Origin: Bacteroidota bacterium
GTDB taxonomy: Bacteria > Bacteroidota > Bacteroidia > Bacteroidales > F082
Assembly: GCA_018830105.1 (NCBI GenBank)
Contig: JAHJTC010000010.1
Span: 62,001 to 126,000, forward strand
Length of the DNA: 64,000 nt
Reading direction: 5' to 3'
This document shows, one piece after another, positions 57,256 through 64,000 of the stretch. The position numbers were made by a program, and so were the translations under genes. The notes beneath the pieces are model-generated. The model was not told the origin of the DNA, searched no databases, and saw only the letters and a list, made by a program, of their open reading frames with translations. The first letter of the stretch is position 1; each line of letters starts with the position of its first letter.

Positions 57256-57899
57256 AAAGCGATTTCTTGCAATGCCTTGTCTGGTTTAGCATAGCTCAAT
57301 CGTATCAGTTTTTGTGTGCTGTAGTATGCATCTAATCCGCCAACTGTTAGTGTTTCAGCTTCATGAAGATTGATAAAACCATCCGCTCGCACAACTTTTT
57401 CAGGCGTCATAACCTCAATAACTTCGCCAACAATTAATAAAGTTTGATTGCTTTCGATGCGAATTTTTTCGATACACTTTAACCCAATTCGAATATCGGA
57501 TTCCTGCACATAGGGTGCTTTCAGCGTTTCAGTGTAAAGTTCATGTAACCCAACCGCATCAAATTCTGATATCGCGCTGGCATAGCGTGCCGAAGTTTGA
57601 TGCGCCTGCTTCACAAAATCCGCTCTAACGTGGTTGAGCGTAAAAACCTGGGTCTCCTCAATATTTTGCAAGGTGTTTCGGGGAACGGAATTGGGTCTTA
57701 TTATCATTCCAATTAAGGAGGGATCAGCGCCAAGATGAAAAACCTGCGCAAACACAGCCAGATTGGGATTGCCCGCTTTGCTGATCGTGCCAACCAAATT
57801 TAGGCTTTTAAACCCTGTCAATGAATTAAAAAATTGCGTGCGGAAATGTTTATCCATCGCCTTAAAATCTTCCGCCTTCCAGGTTTTTATGGTGGCCAT
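57252..57899 (-). CDS. Flavin reductase family protein
   Basis: A 215-residue FMN-binding split-barrel protein (DIM6/NTAB-like). NLVGTISKAGNPNLAVFAQ and MIIRPNSVPRNTLQNIEE are typical of the flavin reductase-like fold, which binds FMN and reduces it with NAD(P)H. The start at 57899 is chosen because it follows the SDR stop by 4 bases. It lies between an SDR and a DUF429 gene in a tight operon; no oxygenase partner is visible. Confidence 0.88.
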   Translation of the reverse strand: MATIKTWKAEDFKAMDKHFRTQFFNSLTGFKSLNLVGTISKAGNPNLAVFAQVFHLGADPSLIGMIIRPNSVPRNTLQNIEETQVFTLNHVRADFVKQAHQTSARYASAISEFDAVGLHELYTETLKAPYVQESDIRIGLKCIEKIRIESNQTLLIVGEVIEVMTPEKVVRADGFINLHEAETLTVGGLDAYYSTQKLIRLSYAKPDKALQEIAF

Positions 57900-57903
57900 T
57901 TTG

Positions 57904-58602
57904 TTAAACGCTAAGTGCCGACATTCCGCCATCAACACCAATAACTTGCCCTGTTATCCAGCTTGTTTTTTCCGACAAAAGAAAAGCTGCTATTGCAGCA
58001 ATATCATCGGGGCTTCCAACTTTATTTAACGGATGTCTTTTGGCCGAGGCTTCCACTTTTTCGAGTGTTCCAAGCAGTTTTGCCGCCAATGGGGTATCGG
58101 TGAGTGAAGGGGCAATAACATTTACCCTTATCGTCGGGGCCCATTCTGCCGCCAAGGATTTTGCCAGACCTTCCACGGCGGCCTTTGCGGCAGCAACACT
58201 ACTGTGAAACGGCATGCCCTGAGCCACGGCAACAGTGCTAAAGAGCACTACAGCAGGTGCGTTGCCGGCTTTTAAAGCCTTGAAGGCGGCTTGCAACAAT
58301 CTCACAGCACCCATTACATTGATTTCAAAATCATTTCTGAAATCTGCTGCTTTAAGTCCTCTGAAAGGCTTCAGGTTGATAGTGCCCGGGCAATAAACCA
58401 AGCCATCGAGCTGAGCTGGCAGGTCGGTAGGTTTCCAGTCGTCCTGCATAAAGCCGTTGTCCAGAAATTTAGCGCCTTTCAGCTGAGATAAAGTTTCGGG
58501 TTGGCTTGTCATCAAATAAAGCTGATGTCCTTCTTTGTAAAGGGTTTCGGCCAGCGCACGGCCTATCCCGCCACCAGCTCCTGCAATCAGGTAATTTCTC
58601 AT
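57904..58602 (-). CDS. SDR family oxidoreductase lacking the catalytic Tyr
   Basis: A 232-residue classical SDR in fold: AGAGGGIGRALAE cofactor motif, YCPGTINLKPF in place of NNAG, and VDGGMSALSV at the C terminus. The active-site YxxxK is changed: the Lys is in VAAAKAAVEG, with Val where Tyr should be, while the Ser in VVLFSTVAV remains. It may bind NAD(P) without normal dehydrogenase activity or use another residue. It is first gene of an operon with the flavin reductase and DUF429 genes. Confidence 0.85.
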   Translation of the reverse strand: MRNYLIAGAGGGIGRALAETLYKEGHQLYLMTSQPETLSQLKGAKFLDNGFMQDDWKPTDLPAQLDGLVYCPGTINLKPFRGLKAADFRNDFEINVMGAVRLLQAAFKALKAGNAPAVVLFSTVAVAQGMPFHSSVAAAKAAVEGLAKSLAAEWAPTIRVNVIAPSLTDTPLAAKLLGTLEKVEASAKRHPLNKVGSPDDIAAIAAFLLSEKTSWITGQVIGVDGGMSALSV

Positions 58603-58672
58603 CGTTCTGTTTTTGTAAATAACAAGACAATGATAAATTTGTTTCAGTACTAAGCACCAATGTGATTAATTA

Positions 58673-58897
58673 GGGTTTCGGCCATAACGTCCGATATTTA
58701 CGGTGCACTAAAATTTTTAAATCCTCGAATACTTTAGGTTACTGCGGTTTAAAACGTTTATGCGCCATGCCTGTCTGCTGCCAGGTAGACCTGTCTGCTG
58801 CCAGGCAGATCTTACGGCCAGGTTTATCTGCTGAAGGCAGGCAGGCTTGATCTCGACCATTATAAATCATCCACTTGACTTTATGGACGGACATTAA
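58673..58897 (-). repeat. Inverted-repeat intergenic element, copy C (diverged, enlarged)
   Basis: The left arm CATAACGTC (58683-58691) and right arm GACTTTATG (58877-58885) are inverted repeats with one mismatch. A CCG-ATATTTA-CGG hairpin follows the left arm as in copies A and B. GGACGGACATTAA after the right arm resembles GGACAAACACCAA of copy B (16 of 21 across the arm). The arms are 185 bases apart instead of 20-30. Confidence 0.45.
58770..58809. repeat. Tandem 20-base repeat with CTGCC/GGCAG core
   Basis: CCTGTCTGCTGCCAGGTAGA (58770-58789) is followed directly by the same unit with one change (58790-58809). A degenerate inverted relative lies at 58826-58846. CCTGCC/GGCAGG-rich units of this sort are common intergenic repeats in Bacteroidota. 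Confidence 0.85.
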
Positions 58898-58914
58898 TCA
58901 GGAAATCAGCGAAC

Positions 58915-60036
58915 CTACAATTTGAGTTGATCAATGGCATAGGCATAGGCGCCAACAGCCACCGCAGAAGTGGTGCCAAGCCGGCTGATTCCTATCCCTG
59001 TTTTTTTAGCAGGATCATACCAAACCTTTTTTTCGGAGAAGGGAACCCTGATCATTTGCCCGCTTTTTTCGGTAAACTTAACGATGTCGGTTTCGTTTTG
59101 CAGGTTGAAGGCGTCTATTTCCATTCGGGGAAAAGCCTTGCCATTGAGGTCAACAAAGGGTTTATTAAGCAACTCAACCAAACGTGGCATAAACACCGGC
59201 CAGGCTCCCGATAGCCCTCCGCCAATAACTACCAGCCCATCTACAAGCGAAATGGCATTTGCAATGGTATCAGCAAGGGCAATGGCCAACTGATCCCAGG
59301 CTTCCAGTGCAGCAGCGCGATTGCCTTCGCGGCGACCCATAGCAATTTCATAAATATCGAATGGCGTTGGCGATGCAGCGAAATCAATACCTGCAGCTTT
59401 GGCAAAAACGCGTTTTACGGCACGGATGCTGATACTATCTTCGGCGCTGGTAGCCGGGATGAGGAAGTTGCGCATGCGGTTGATTTCACCTCCGGCAGAA
59501 TTATCACCGCGCAATAAGCGTCCTTCGGTCATGATTCCTCCGCCAAAGCCTGTTCCCAACGTAAGCCCCAGCAGGTTATTATAGCGTTTTGGATTTCCTT
59601 GCTGTTCCAGCAATCGGTTTATCTCGGGCAAAAGCCCGGCAAGGGCTTCCCCATAAGCGAAAAGATCACCATCATTATTAATGAAGACGGGTACTTTAAA
59701 ATGGGCTTCCAGCATGGCTTTTAAAGGAACACCTCCACGAAAATGAGGCAAATTTTCCAGGTCTCCAATAATGCCGTTGATGTAGTCGGCGGGACCTGGA
59801 AAACAAAAACTTATGGCTGTAGGCTTGCACTGACAAAGCTCCATTGTCTTTTCAAAACCCTTGATAATCTTCTGGAGCACTGCTTCCAGCGTGTCGCCCG
59901 AAGCGGCGAGCGTGAAAGGCTGAATTTGTTCCTGTGCGTTTTTTACCGCAGAAAATGTAAATCCTGTGCCACCTGCATCAAGCACAAAAATTGTGGCCTG
60001 GCTATCGAAACCGGAAGAAGCAGAAGAAATGCTCAT
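58915..60036 (-). CDS. ROK family sugar kinase-like protein
   Basis: A 373-residue ROK protein. The phosphate-binding VLDAGGTGFTFSAV is at the N terminus, the catalytic Asp in FINNDGDLFAYGEA near residue 120, and GLTLGTGFGGGIMTEGRLL near residue 157. The ROK zinc motif (CxCGxxGCxE) and its GH partner are missing: the region reads GGEINRMRNF. It is probably a glucokinase or hexosamine kinase. Direct repeats lie upstream. Confidence 0.85.
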   Translation of the reverse strand: MSISSASSGFDSQATIFVLDAGGTGFTFSAVKNAQEQIQPFTLAASGDTLEAVLQKIIKGFEKTMELCQCKPTAISFCFPGPADYINGIIGDLENLPHFRGGVPLKAMLEAHFKVPVFINNDGDLFAYGEALAGLLPEINRLLEQQGNPKRYNNLLGLTLGTGFGGGIMTEGRLLRGDNSAGGEINRMRNFLIPATSAEDSISIRAVKRVFAKAAGIDFAASPTPFDIYEIAMGRREGNRAAALEAWDQLAIALADTIANAISLVDGLVVIGGGLSGAWPVFMPRLVELLNKPFVDLNGKAFPRMEIDAFNLQNETDIVKFTEKSGQMIRVPFSEKKVWYDPAKKTGIGISRLGTTSAVAVGAYAYAIDQLKL

Positions 60037-60185
60037 TATCGTTTAAATTTGTTGGACGAAAGTTGTTATTGTCAATGATAAATTAACAGTTCTCAAATTT
60101 ACATTTTTTTTCTATTCTGTATTGTTCTGATTTTTGTTTTGCCCCCAAAACACTTGTTCGTGGGAACTTTTGGACGTTAAAAGCT

Positions 60186-60221
60186 GACCAAAATTATTGT
60201 TATAACAGACCAAAATTGTTG
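60186..60221. promoter_or_regulatory. Direct repeats upstream of the ROK gene
   Basis: GACCAAAATTATTG (60186-60199) and GACCAAAATTGTTG (60208-60221) match at 13 of 14 bases and are spaced 22 bases apart, about two helical turns. They may be a tandem regulator site about 150 bases before the ROK start codon. Confidence 0.4.
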
Positions 60222-60312
60222 ACAGTATATGCCTAACATCAATGAGTTATTATACAAACTTGAAATTATCCTTTTATAAGTAAAGCGGGTTTAAAACAGG
60301 AGATTCGCAGCG

Positions 60313-60927
60313 TTAATAAATAGCGTTGATGGGTATTTCAACGGCAGCATGCCAATCTATCATGGCATTAAAAAGTCTGAAAGCACTGAAACGCGTTAAA
60401 TCCGTTGGCCTGATTTCGGCCTCCATTATGGTGCCCTGCTGCAGCAAGAACCGACGTTGAACGCCTTGGAGTAGTGGCTTGGCCGGCGTAACCCATTGAC
60501 TGTTTTTTTGGAAAGCGATATTGCAATACGAACTGTCTGTGATAAGACCATCTTTAACAATCAATATGTCGTCACAAAATTGGCGAGTTGAAAAGGCTTC
60601 ATTTATTGCTGTTCTGTCGCTGTATTTATGGGCATAATCGAGTTCGTTCGCATGAATAAGCTTCAGGCTTCGAATGGCTTTAAAGGTGTAAGGAATAAAT
60701 TCCGGACTTTTAAAGTGTTCGCCATACAACAAGCGGCATTTATAAAATCCCTTTTGTGGAATGGAAAATTGGTTTAACCAGTCTTCAAGTTGAAAAGTAA
60801 GATCCAGCTTCAACAGCTGCTTTTGCGCTAAATTGATACGGGCCTGGTGCAGGCGCAGATGCCGGAATTCGCCATCAATCAGGGCGATGCTTTCCATCAG
60901 AGGATAGGTGTTGGGGTTTGCTGACAT
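60313..60927 (-). CDS. pabC: 4-amino-4-deoxychorismate lyase-like (class IV aminotransferase)
   Basis: A 204-residue PLP enzyme of the class IV fold. Lys in LDYAHKYSDRTAIN is the likely Schiff-base residue, and DDILIVKDGLITDSSYCNIAF is the cofactor-binding signature. It releases pyruvate from aminodeoxychorismate to give p-aminobenzoate for folate. The start at 60927 follows the pabB stop by 10 bases; the frame upstream would overlap pabB. It is short for the family (usually 260-280), but all core blocks seem present. Confidence 0.85.
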   Translation of the reverse strand: MSANPNTYPLMESIALIDGEFRHLRLHQARINLAQKQLLKLDLTFQLEDWLNQFSIPQKGFYKCRLLYGEHFKSPEFIPYTFKAIRSLKLIHANELDYAHKYSDRTAINEAFSTRQFCDDILIVKDGLITDSSYCNIAFQKNSQWVTPAKPLLQGVQRRFLLQQGTIMEAEIRPTDLTRFSAFRLFNAMIDWHAAVEIPINAIY

Positions 60928-60937
60928 GGGCAGAAGT

Positions 60938-61912
60938 TTAAAATGGCAGATAGACTTTTTGCAGCAATTCGGCATATTCATCCTCCCATTTGCTGTTGAC
61001 CGTGATGCCGCCACCAGCTTTAAAAATCAGGCCTTTTTCGTCCTTTTCAATAAAACGAATCAGTACACCACTGTTGAGCGATTTGCCATCAAACACACCC
61101 ATAACACCGGTGTAAAATCCACGCTGATAATTTTCGGCGAGCTGAATAAGTTCGACGGTTCGTTTTTTTGGTGCCCCGCTGATTGAGCCGGCCGGCAAAA
61201 GTGCAGCAAAGATGGATCCCAGATTTGCCGCATAATCTGTGGGAAGTTTTCCGCTGATAACCGAGCTGGTTTGTAGTAAAGCACCCCTGCTGGTTTGGAT
61301 TTTTTCAACATAACGAAAGCGATCTACATGCACATTTTGTGCAACGCTGTTGAGGTCGTTTCTCAACAAATCAACGATGGTAAAATGCTCTGCCCTTTCT
61401 TTGGGATCGGCCAAAAGCCTTGCTTCAGCATTTGGCAGATTGGCATCGATGGTGCCTTTCATCGGAAAAGTATAAATCATGCCGTTGTCAATTTTTACAA
61501 AAGGCTCCGGAGAAAAAACCGTAAAACGATCACGCCACCATATCTTATAGGAGGCTTTGCTGCGAAAATAGATGTCTTCGAGTGTTAAACTGGTTTTTAT
61601 GCGCACAGGCATGGTGAGGTTGAGCAGGTATGAATCGCCCCGTCGCAGGTGAAACATCACTTGCTCGAACGACCGGCGATAGCTTTGTTTGTCGGGCGGG
61701 ATAAGCGAAAATTTATAACTGCCGGCTGGGGAAGTTTGCCTTGAGCTGTGATTCGTATAGGAGCCAATTTGAATTTTTAATTGGTTGGCATCAATAGTAT
61801 TTAAGGGTTTAACTAGGGGTTCGCGTAGTGCAAAATCGATAACAAACAGGAAGGGCGTGGCTGATCGCCCCAGGCTGTTCATCGCTTCAAATGCCGGGTT
61901 TATTGAACTCAT
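60938..61912 (-). CDS. pabB: Aminodeoxychorismate synthase component I
   Basis: A 324-residue chorismate-binding enzyme with FPMKGTID near residue 152 (the Lys that marks PabB against Ala in TrpE) and LLPAGSISGAPKKRTVELI near residue 240. It aminates chorismate using ammonia from a PabA partner encoded elsewhere. It lacks the N-terminal tryptophan-binding lobe of longer relatives, as usual for the phylum. A TATCTTTG box at 61917-61924 sits almost on the ATG, so the Met at 61882 may be the true start. It is cotranscribed with pabC. Confidence 0.92.
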   Translation of the reverse strand: MSSINPAFEAMNSLGRSATPFLFVIDFALREPLVKPLNTIDANQLKIQIGSYTNHSSRQTSPAGSYKFSLIPPDKQSYRRSFEQVMFHLRRGDSYLLNLTMPVRIKTSLTLEDIYFRSKASYKIWWRDRFTVFSPEPFVKIDNGMIYTFPMKGTIDANLPNAEARLLADPKERAEHFTIVDLLRNDLNSVAQNVHVDRFRYVEKIQTSRGALLQTSSVISGKLPTDYAANLGSIFAALLPAGSISGAPKKRTVELIQLAENYQRGFYTGVMGVFDGKSLNSGVLIRFIEKDEKGLIFKAGGGITVNSKWEDEYAELLQKVYLPF

Positions 61913-61916
61913 GCTG

Positions 61917-61944
61917 CAAAGATAAATCCTTATTGCTACTTTTG
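61917..61944. promoter_or_regulatory. Divergent promoters of pabB and the secreted endonuclease/phosphatase
   Basis: TATCTTTG on the minus strand (61917-61924) serves pabBC, and TACTTTTG on the plus strand (61937-61944) serves the rightward gene. Both fit TAnnTTTG; they are only 12 bases apart, so their polymerases would compete. Confidence 0.5.
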
Positions 61945-61962
61945 TCAGTTAATACAACTCAA

Positions 61963-63246
61963 ATGAAACGGTTTTTTACTTTTGCTTTTTTCTTTTTGCT
62001 GGTGCTTGCAACCAAAGCCGACGACACAATTACTGTGATGCACTACAACTTGCTTTATTATGGCGTGAATACCAGTTTTTGTACCAATGTCAATAATAAT
62101 ATTGATGTAAAAAATGAGCAACTGAAGCTTATTCTCGATGAGATAAAACCAGCTATTTTCACGGTAAATGAGATGTCTGGCATCGAGGATATTCAGTTTG
62201 GATTAATGGAGAATACCCTGAATGTTGACGGCACCGATTATTATCAAAAGGCATCGCTAAGTAATCAATCAGGCTCAGGCATTGTGAACATGCTGTATTA
62301 CGATTCGCGAAAGCTGCGGCTAAAAGCACAGCACACAGCACAGTCGTATATCCGTGATATTGATGTTTATGAGCTTTATTATTACTCCAACGACCTGGAG
62401 CAGGGAGATACCAGCTTTGTCATTTGTGCTGTGGCGCACTTGAAGGCGGGAAACAATGCTGCTGATGCTGCAAAGCGCACGACAATGGTTGAAAATGCCA
62501 TGAGCTTTCTGGAGGAGAACTACGCTGATGAAAACGTATTGTTTATGGGGGATTTCAATGTGTATAGCGGATCGGAAGACGCTTATCAAACCCTTACCAA
62601 TTATAGCAATGTCAATATTCGCTTTATTGACCCTATCGATGCATTGGGTGCATGGAATAACAATGGCTCGTTTGCCGGGGTTCATACGCAGTCGACCAAC
62701 AGCAGCTCCAATGGCTGTGCATCTTCAGGAGGGATGGATGATCGCTTTGATTTTATTTTGATTTCTGACGAGCTGCGTTTTGGTGTTCAGAGCATGCGGT
62801 ATGTCGACGATTCTTATAAAGCTTTTGGACAGGATGGTTTACATTTCAACAGCAGCATCAATGCACCGCCTGCCAATGCTGCCGTTTCGGCCGCGATGGC
62901 AGATGCCTTGCAGCAGATGTCGGATCATTTACCGGTAGTGCTTCAGCTGCATGTCAACAAAACACTTGATCTGTTCGAACAGCAGCGTAAACCTTTTTTA
63001 GCCAGCCTAAATCCAAATCCCGTTATGAACGGATCAACACTCAGTTTTTATCAGGGTAAATCCGGCAAAATGTCTATCAGATTGCTGAGCTTGCAGGCTA
63101 AAGTAATCCATGAGTTTCAGCTGAATGCACAAGCCGGCAATAATAAGCTTAAGTTTGAAATCCCCAATCTGCCAAGCGGAATCTACTTGCTGCAACTTAG
63201 CAGCGAGAACGGCCAAAGTGAGACCCTGAAGCTGGTGAAACCATAA
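61963..63246 (+). CDS. Secreted endonuclease/exonuclease/phosphatase-like protein with type IX sorting tail
   Basis: A 427-residue protein: signal peptide (FFTFAFFFLLVLATKA), then an EEP-fold domain with VMHYNLLYYG, TVNEMSG (metal-binding Glu), LFMGDFNVYSG and SDHLPVVLQ (final Asp-His). It hydrolyses phosphodiesters or phosphate esters; nuclease, sphingomyelinase and inositol phosphatase are all possible. Residues from about 350 (SLNPNPVMNGSTLSFYQ to LKLVKP) form a type A sorting domain, so it should be exported through the type IX system. The start at 61963 is fixed by the signal peptide and the promoter box. Confidence 0.88.
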   Translation: MKRFFTFAFFFLLVLATKADDTITVMHYNLLYYGVNTSFCTNVNNNIDVKNEQLKLILDEIKPAIFTVNEMSGIEDIQFGLMENTLNVDGTDYYQKASLSNQSGSGIVNMLYYDSRKLRLKAQHTAQSYIRDIDVYELYYYSNDLEQGDTSFVICAVAHLKAGNNAADAAKRTTMVENAMSFLEENYADENVLFMGDFNVYSGSEDAYQTLTNYSNVNIRFIDPIDALGAWNNNGSFAGVHTQSTNSSSNGCASSGGMDDRFDFILISDELRFGVQSMRYVDDSYKAFGQDGLHFNSSINAPPANAAVSAAMADALQQMSDHLPVVLQLHVNKTLDLFEQQRKPFLASLNPNPVMNGSTLSFYQGKSGKMSIRLLSLQAKVIHEFQLNAQAGNNKLKFEIPNLPSGIYLLQLSSENGQSETLKLVKP

Positions 63247-63333
63247 CAAACGCACAGGAAATTATTTGCGAAACGTGTATTTATAGCTGCTAATGAAGCA
63301 GTTGCACTAATATTTAGATTCAATAATTTGTGA

Positions 63334-64000
63334 TCAGTCCAGAATTTCTGCGTCAAACACCTGGCTGATTTCTGTTTTCAGTAAGTCTTTCACGCTGTTT
63401 AAATCCTGACGGCTCCCCAATTCCTTTTCCATGGAGGTAACTCCCCGATCAGTGAAGCCGCAGGGATTGATGAAATTATAGAAATCAAGATCCGTATTGA
63501 TATTAAATGCAAAGCCATGCATGGTAATCGAACGGCTGGCACGCACGCCAATGGCACAGATTTTTCGCGACTGCGCTTTGTCCTCGGGATCGAGCCAAAC
63601 TCCAATTGCACCTTCCAGTCGGGAGGCTTCAATGCTAAAATGCTTAAGTGTTCTGATCACAGCTTCTTCAAGGCGGTAGATATAATCGCGCAAACCCAAT
63701 CCAAAACGTTCCAGGTTGAGGATAGGGTAGCCAACAAGCTGCCCGGGGCCATGATAGGTGATGTCGCCACCCCGGTTGATGTGGTAAAAAGTAGCACCTT
63801 TTGAGCGCAGAAAATCTTCATTGACAAGCAAATTGCTGTCGCTGCCACTTTTCCCAAGGGTATAAACATGCGGATGTTCAACGAAAAGGAGCCTTCCGGC
63901 TTCCGTCATTTCTATCGTTCTGCCAGCCATCATTTGCTGAAAAATCTCTTCCTGCAAATCCCAGGCTTTTTGATAATCCATCGTACCTAAGTCACGAAAC
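63334..64000 (-). CDS. lipB: Octanoyltransferase LipB, 5'-truncated by window edge
   Basis: LipB moves octanoate from ACP to lipoyl domains. HINRGGDITYHGPGQLVGYP near residue 68 is the family signature; Cys in INPCGFTDRGVTSM is the catalytic thiol and Lys in RKICAIGVRA lies in the active site. An internal Met (63981) could be taken as the start, but the frame continues to the window end as FRDLGT, matching the usual N terminus of the family. The true start therefore lies just beyond 64000. Confidence 0.93.
   Translation of the reverse strand, partial: FRDLGTMDYQKAWDLQEEIFQQMMAGRTIEMTEAGRLLFVEHPHVYTLGKSGSDSNLLVNEDFLRSKGATFYHINRGGDITYHGPGQLVGYPILNLERFGLGLRDYIYRLEEAVIRTLKHFSIEASRLEGAIGVWLDPEDKAQSRKICAIGVRASRSITMHGFAFNINTDLDFYNFINPCGFTDRGVTSMEKELGSRQDLNSVKDLLKTEISQVFDAEILD

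Larger units (their letters stand above)
58603..58914. other. Intergenic gap holding repeats
   Basis: This gap separates the 3' end of the ROK gene from the start of the SDR gene. It holds a diverged copy of the inverted-repeat element (58673-58897) whose centre contains two 20-base tandem units and a degenerate inverted third. No reading frame of interest is present. Confidence 0.7.

Noticed and set aside
58770-58846. CRISPR-like array
   Set aside because: Only two adjacent units without spacers; it is a simple tandem repeat.
63981-63981. Met at 63981 as the start of LipB
   Set aside because: The open frame continues to the window end with residues typical of the LipB N terminus, so the gene is cut by the edge.

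Overview
The window is a chromosomal segment of a Bacteroidota bacterium, probably a gut or sediment type member of Bacteroidales or Marinilabiliales. The evidence is the gene content (PorZ and two secreted enzymes with type IX sorting tails, GldH, an UpxY antiterminator, a GH92 mannosidase, a eukaryote-like IleRS and an F-type ATPase a subunit with a long N-terminal leader) and repeated promoters of the TTTG-N19-TAnnTTTG kind used by this phylum. There is no rRNA operon, CRISPR array, integrase or insertion sequence. Nearly all of it is a housekeeping and secretion chromosome with short intergenic gaps.

Layout. 1-3140: a partial hypothetical gene and a modular leucine-rich-repeat surface protein. 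3213-9259: a GH92 mannosidase, tRNA-Ala(GGC), thpR, ppnP, a conserved uncharacterised protein and transaldolase. 9435-12646: a GH109-like enzyme, a sugar nucleotidyltransferase and an N-acetylhexosamine-kinase-like gene with a damaged 5' end, which together look like a GalNAc/GlcNAc salvage cassette. 12662-18661: an FNR-like regulator, a type IX secreted esterase, an outer-membrane barrel protein, porZ and recO. 18678-27539: a coiled-coil membrane protein; a small polysaccharide export set (wza-like, wzc-like, upxY-like, UDP-sugar epimerase) with no glycosyltransferases; gldH; RNase HI; a DUF819 permease. 27764-32138: a MacB-type ABC exporter (ATPase, two permeases, adaptor). 32215-36265: a metallophosphatase, pyrophosphatase, a ParE-type toxin-antitoxin pair and an NTF2-like lipoprotein. 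36507-44035: the F1Fo ATP synthase, split into atpBEFHAG on the plus strand and atpDC on the minus strand, converging on a ferritin gene and a shared bidirectional terminator. 44148-53111: lspA, a DksA-like gene, ileS, an SDR/DUF2867 gene and a fused acyl-CoA synthetase-ACP-acyltransferase. 53477-64000: a large hybrid histidine kinase, a DUF429/flavin reductase/SDR operon, a ROK kinase, pabC-pabB, a secreted endonuclease/phosphatase and lipB (cut by the window end).

The most unusual non-coding signal is an intergenic inverted-repeat element of about 60 bp. It is present in two clear copies (25543-25606 and 50578-50634) and one diverged copy opened by a tandem repeat (58673-58897). Every copy lies just 3' of a minus-strand gene and in the same orientation. 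Other points worth a second look are a terminator-like hairpin between atpE and atpF, a Gly-Tyr repeat tail on the Wzc kinase, a kinase that has lost its glycine-rich loop, and a DUF429 gene whose only plausible start is a CTG overlapping the upstream stop codon.
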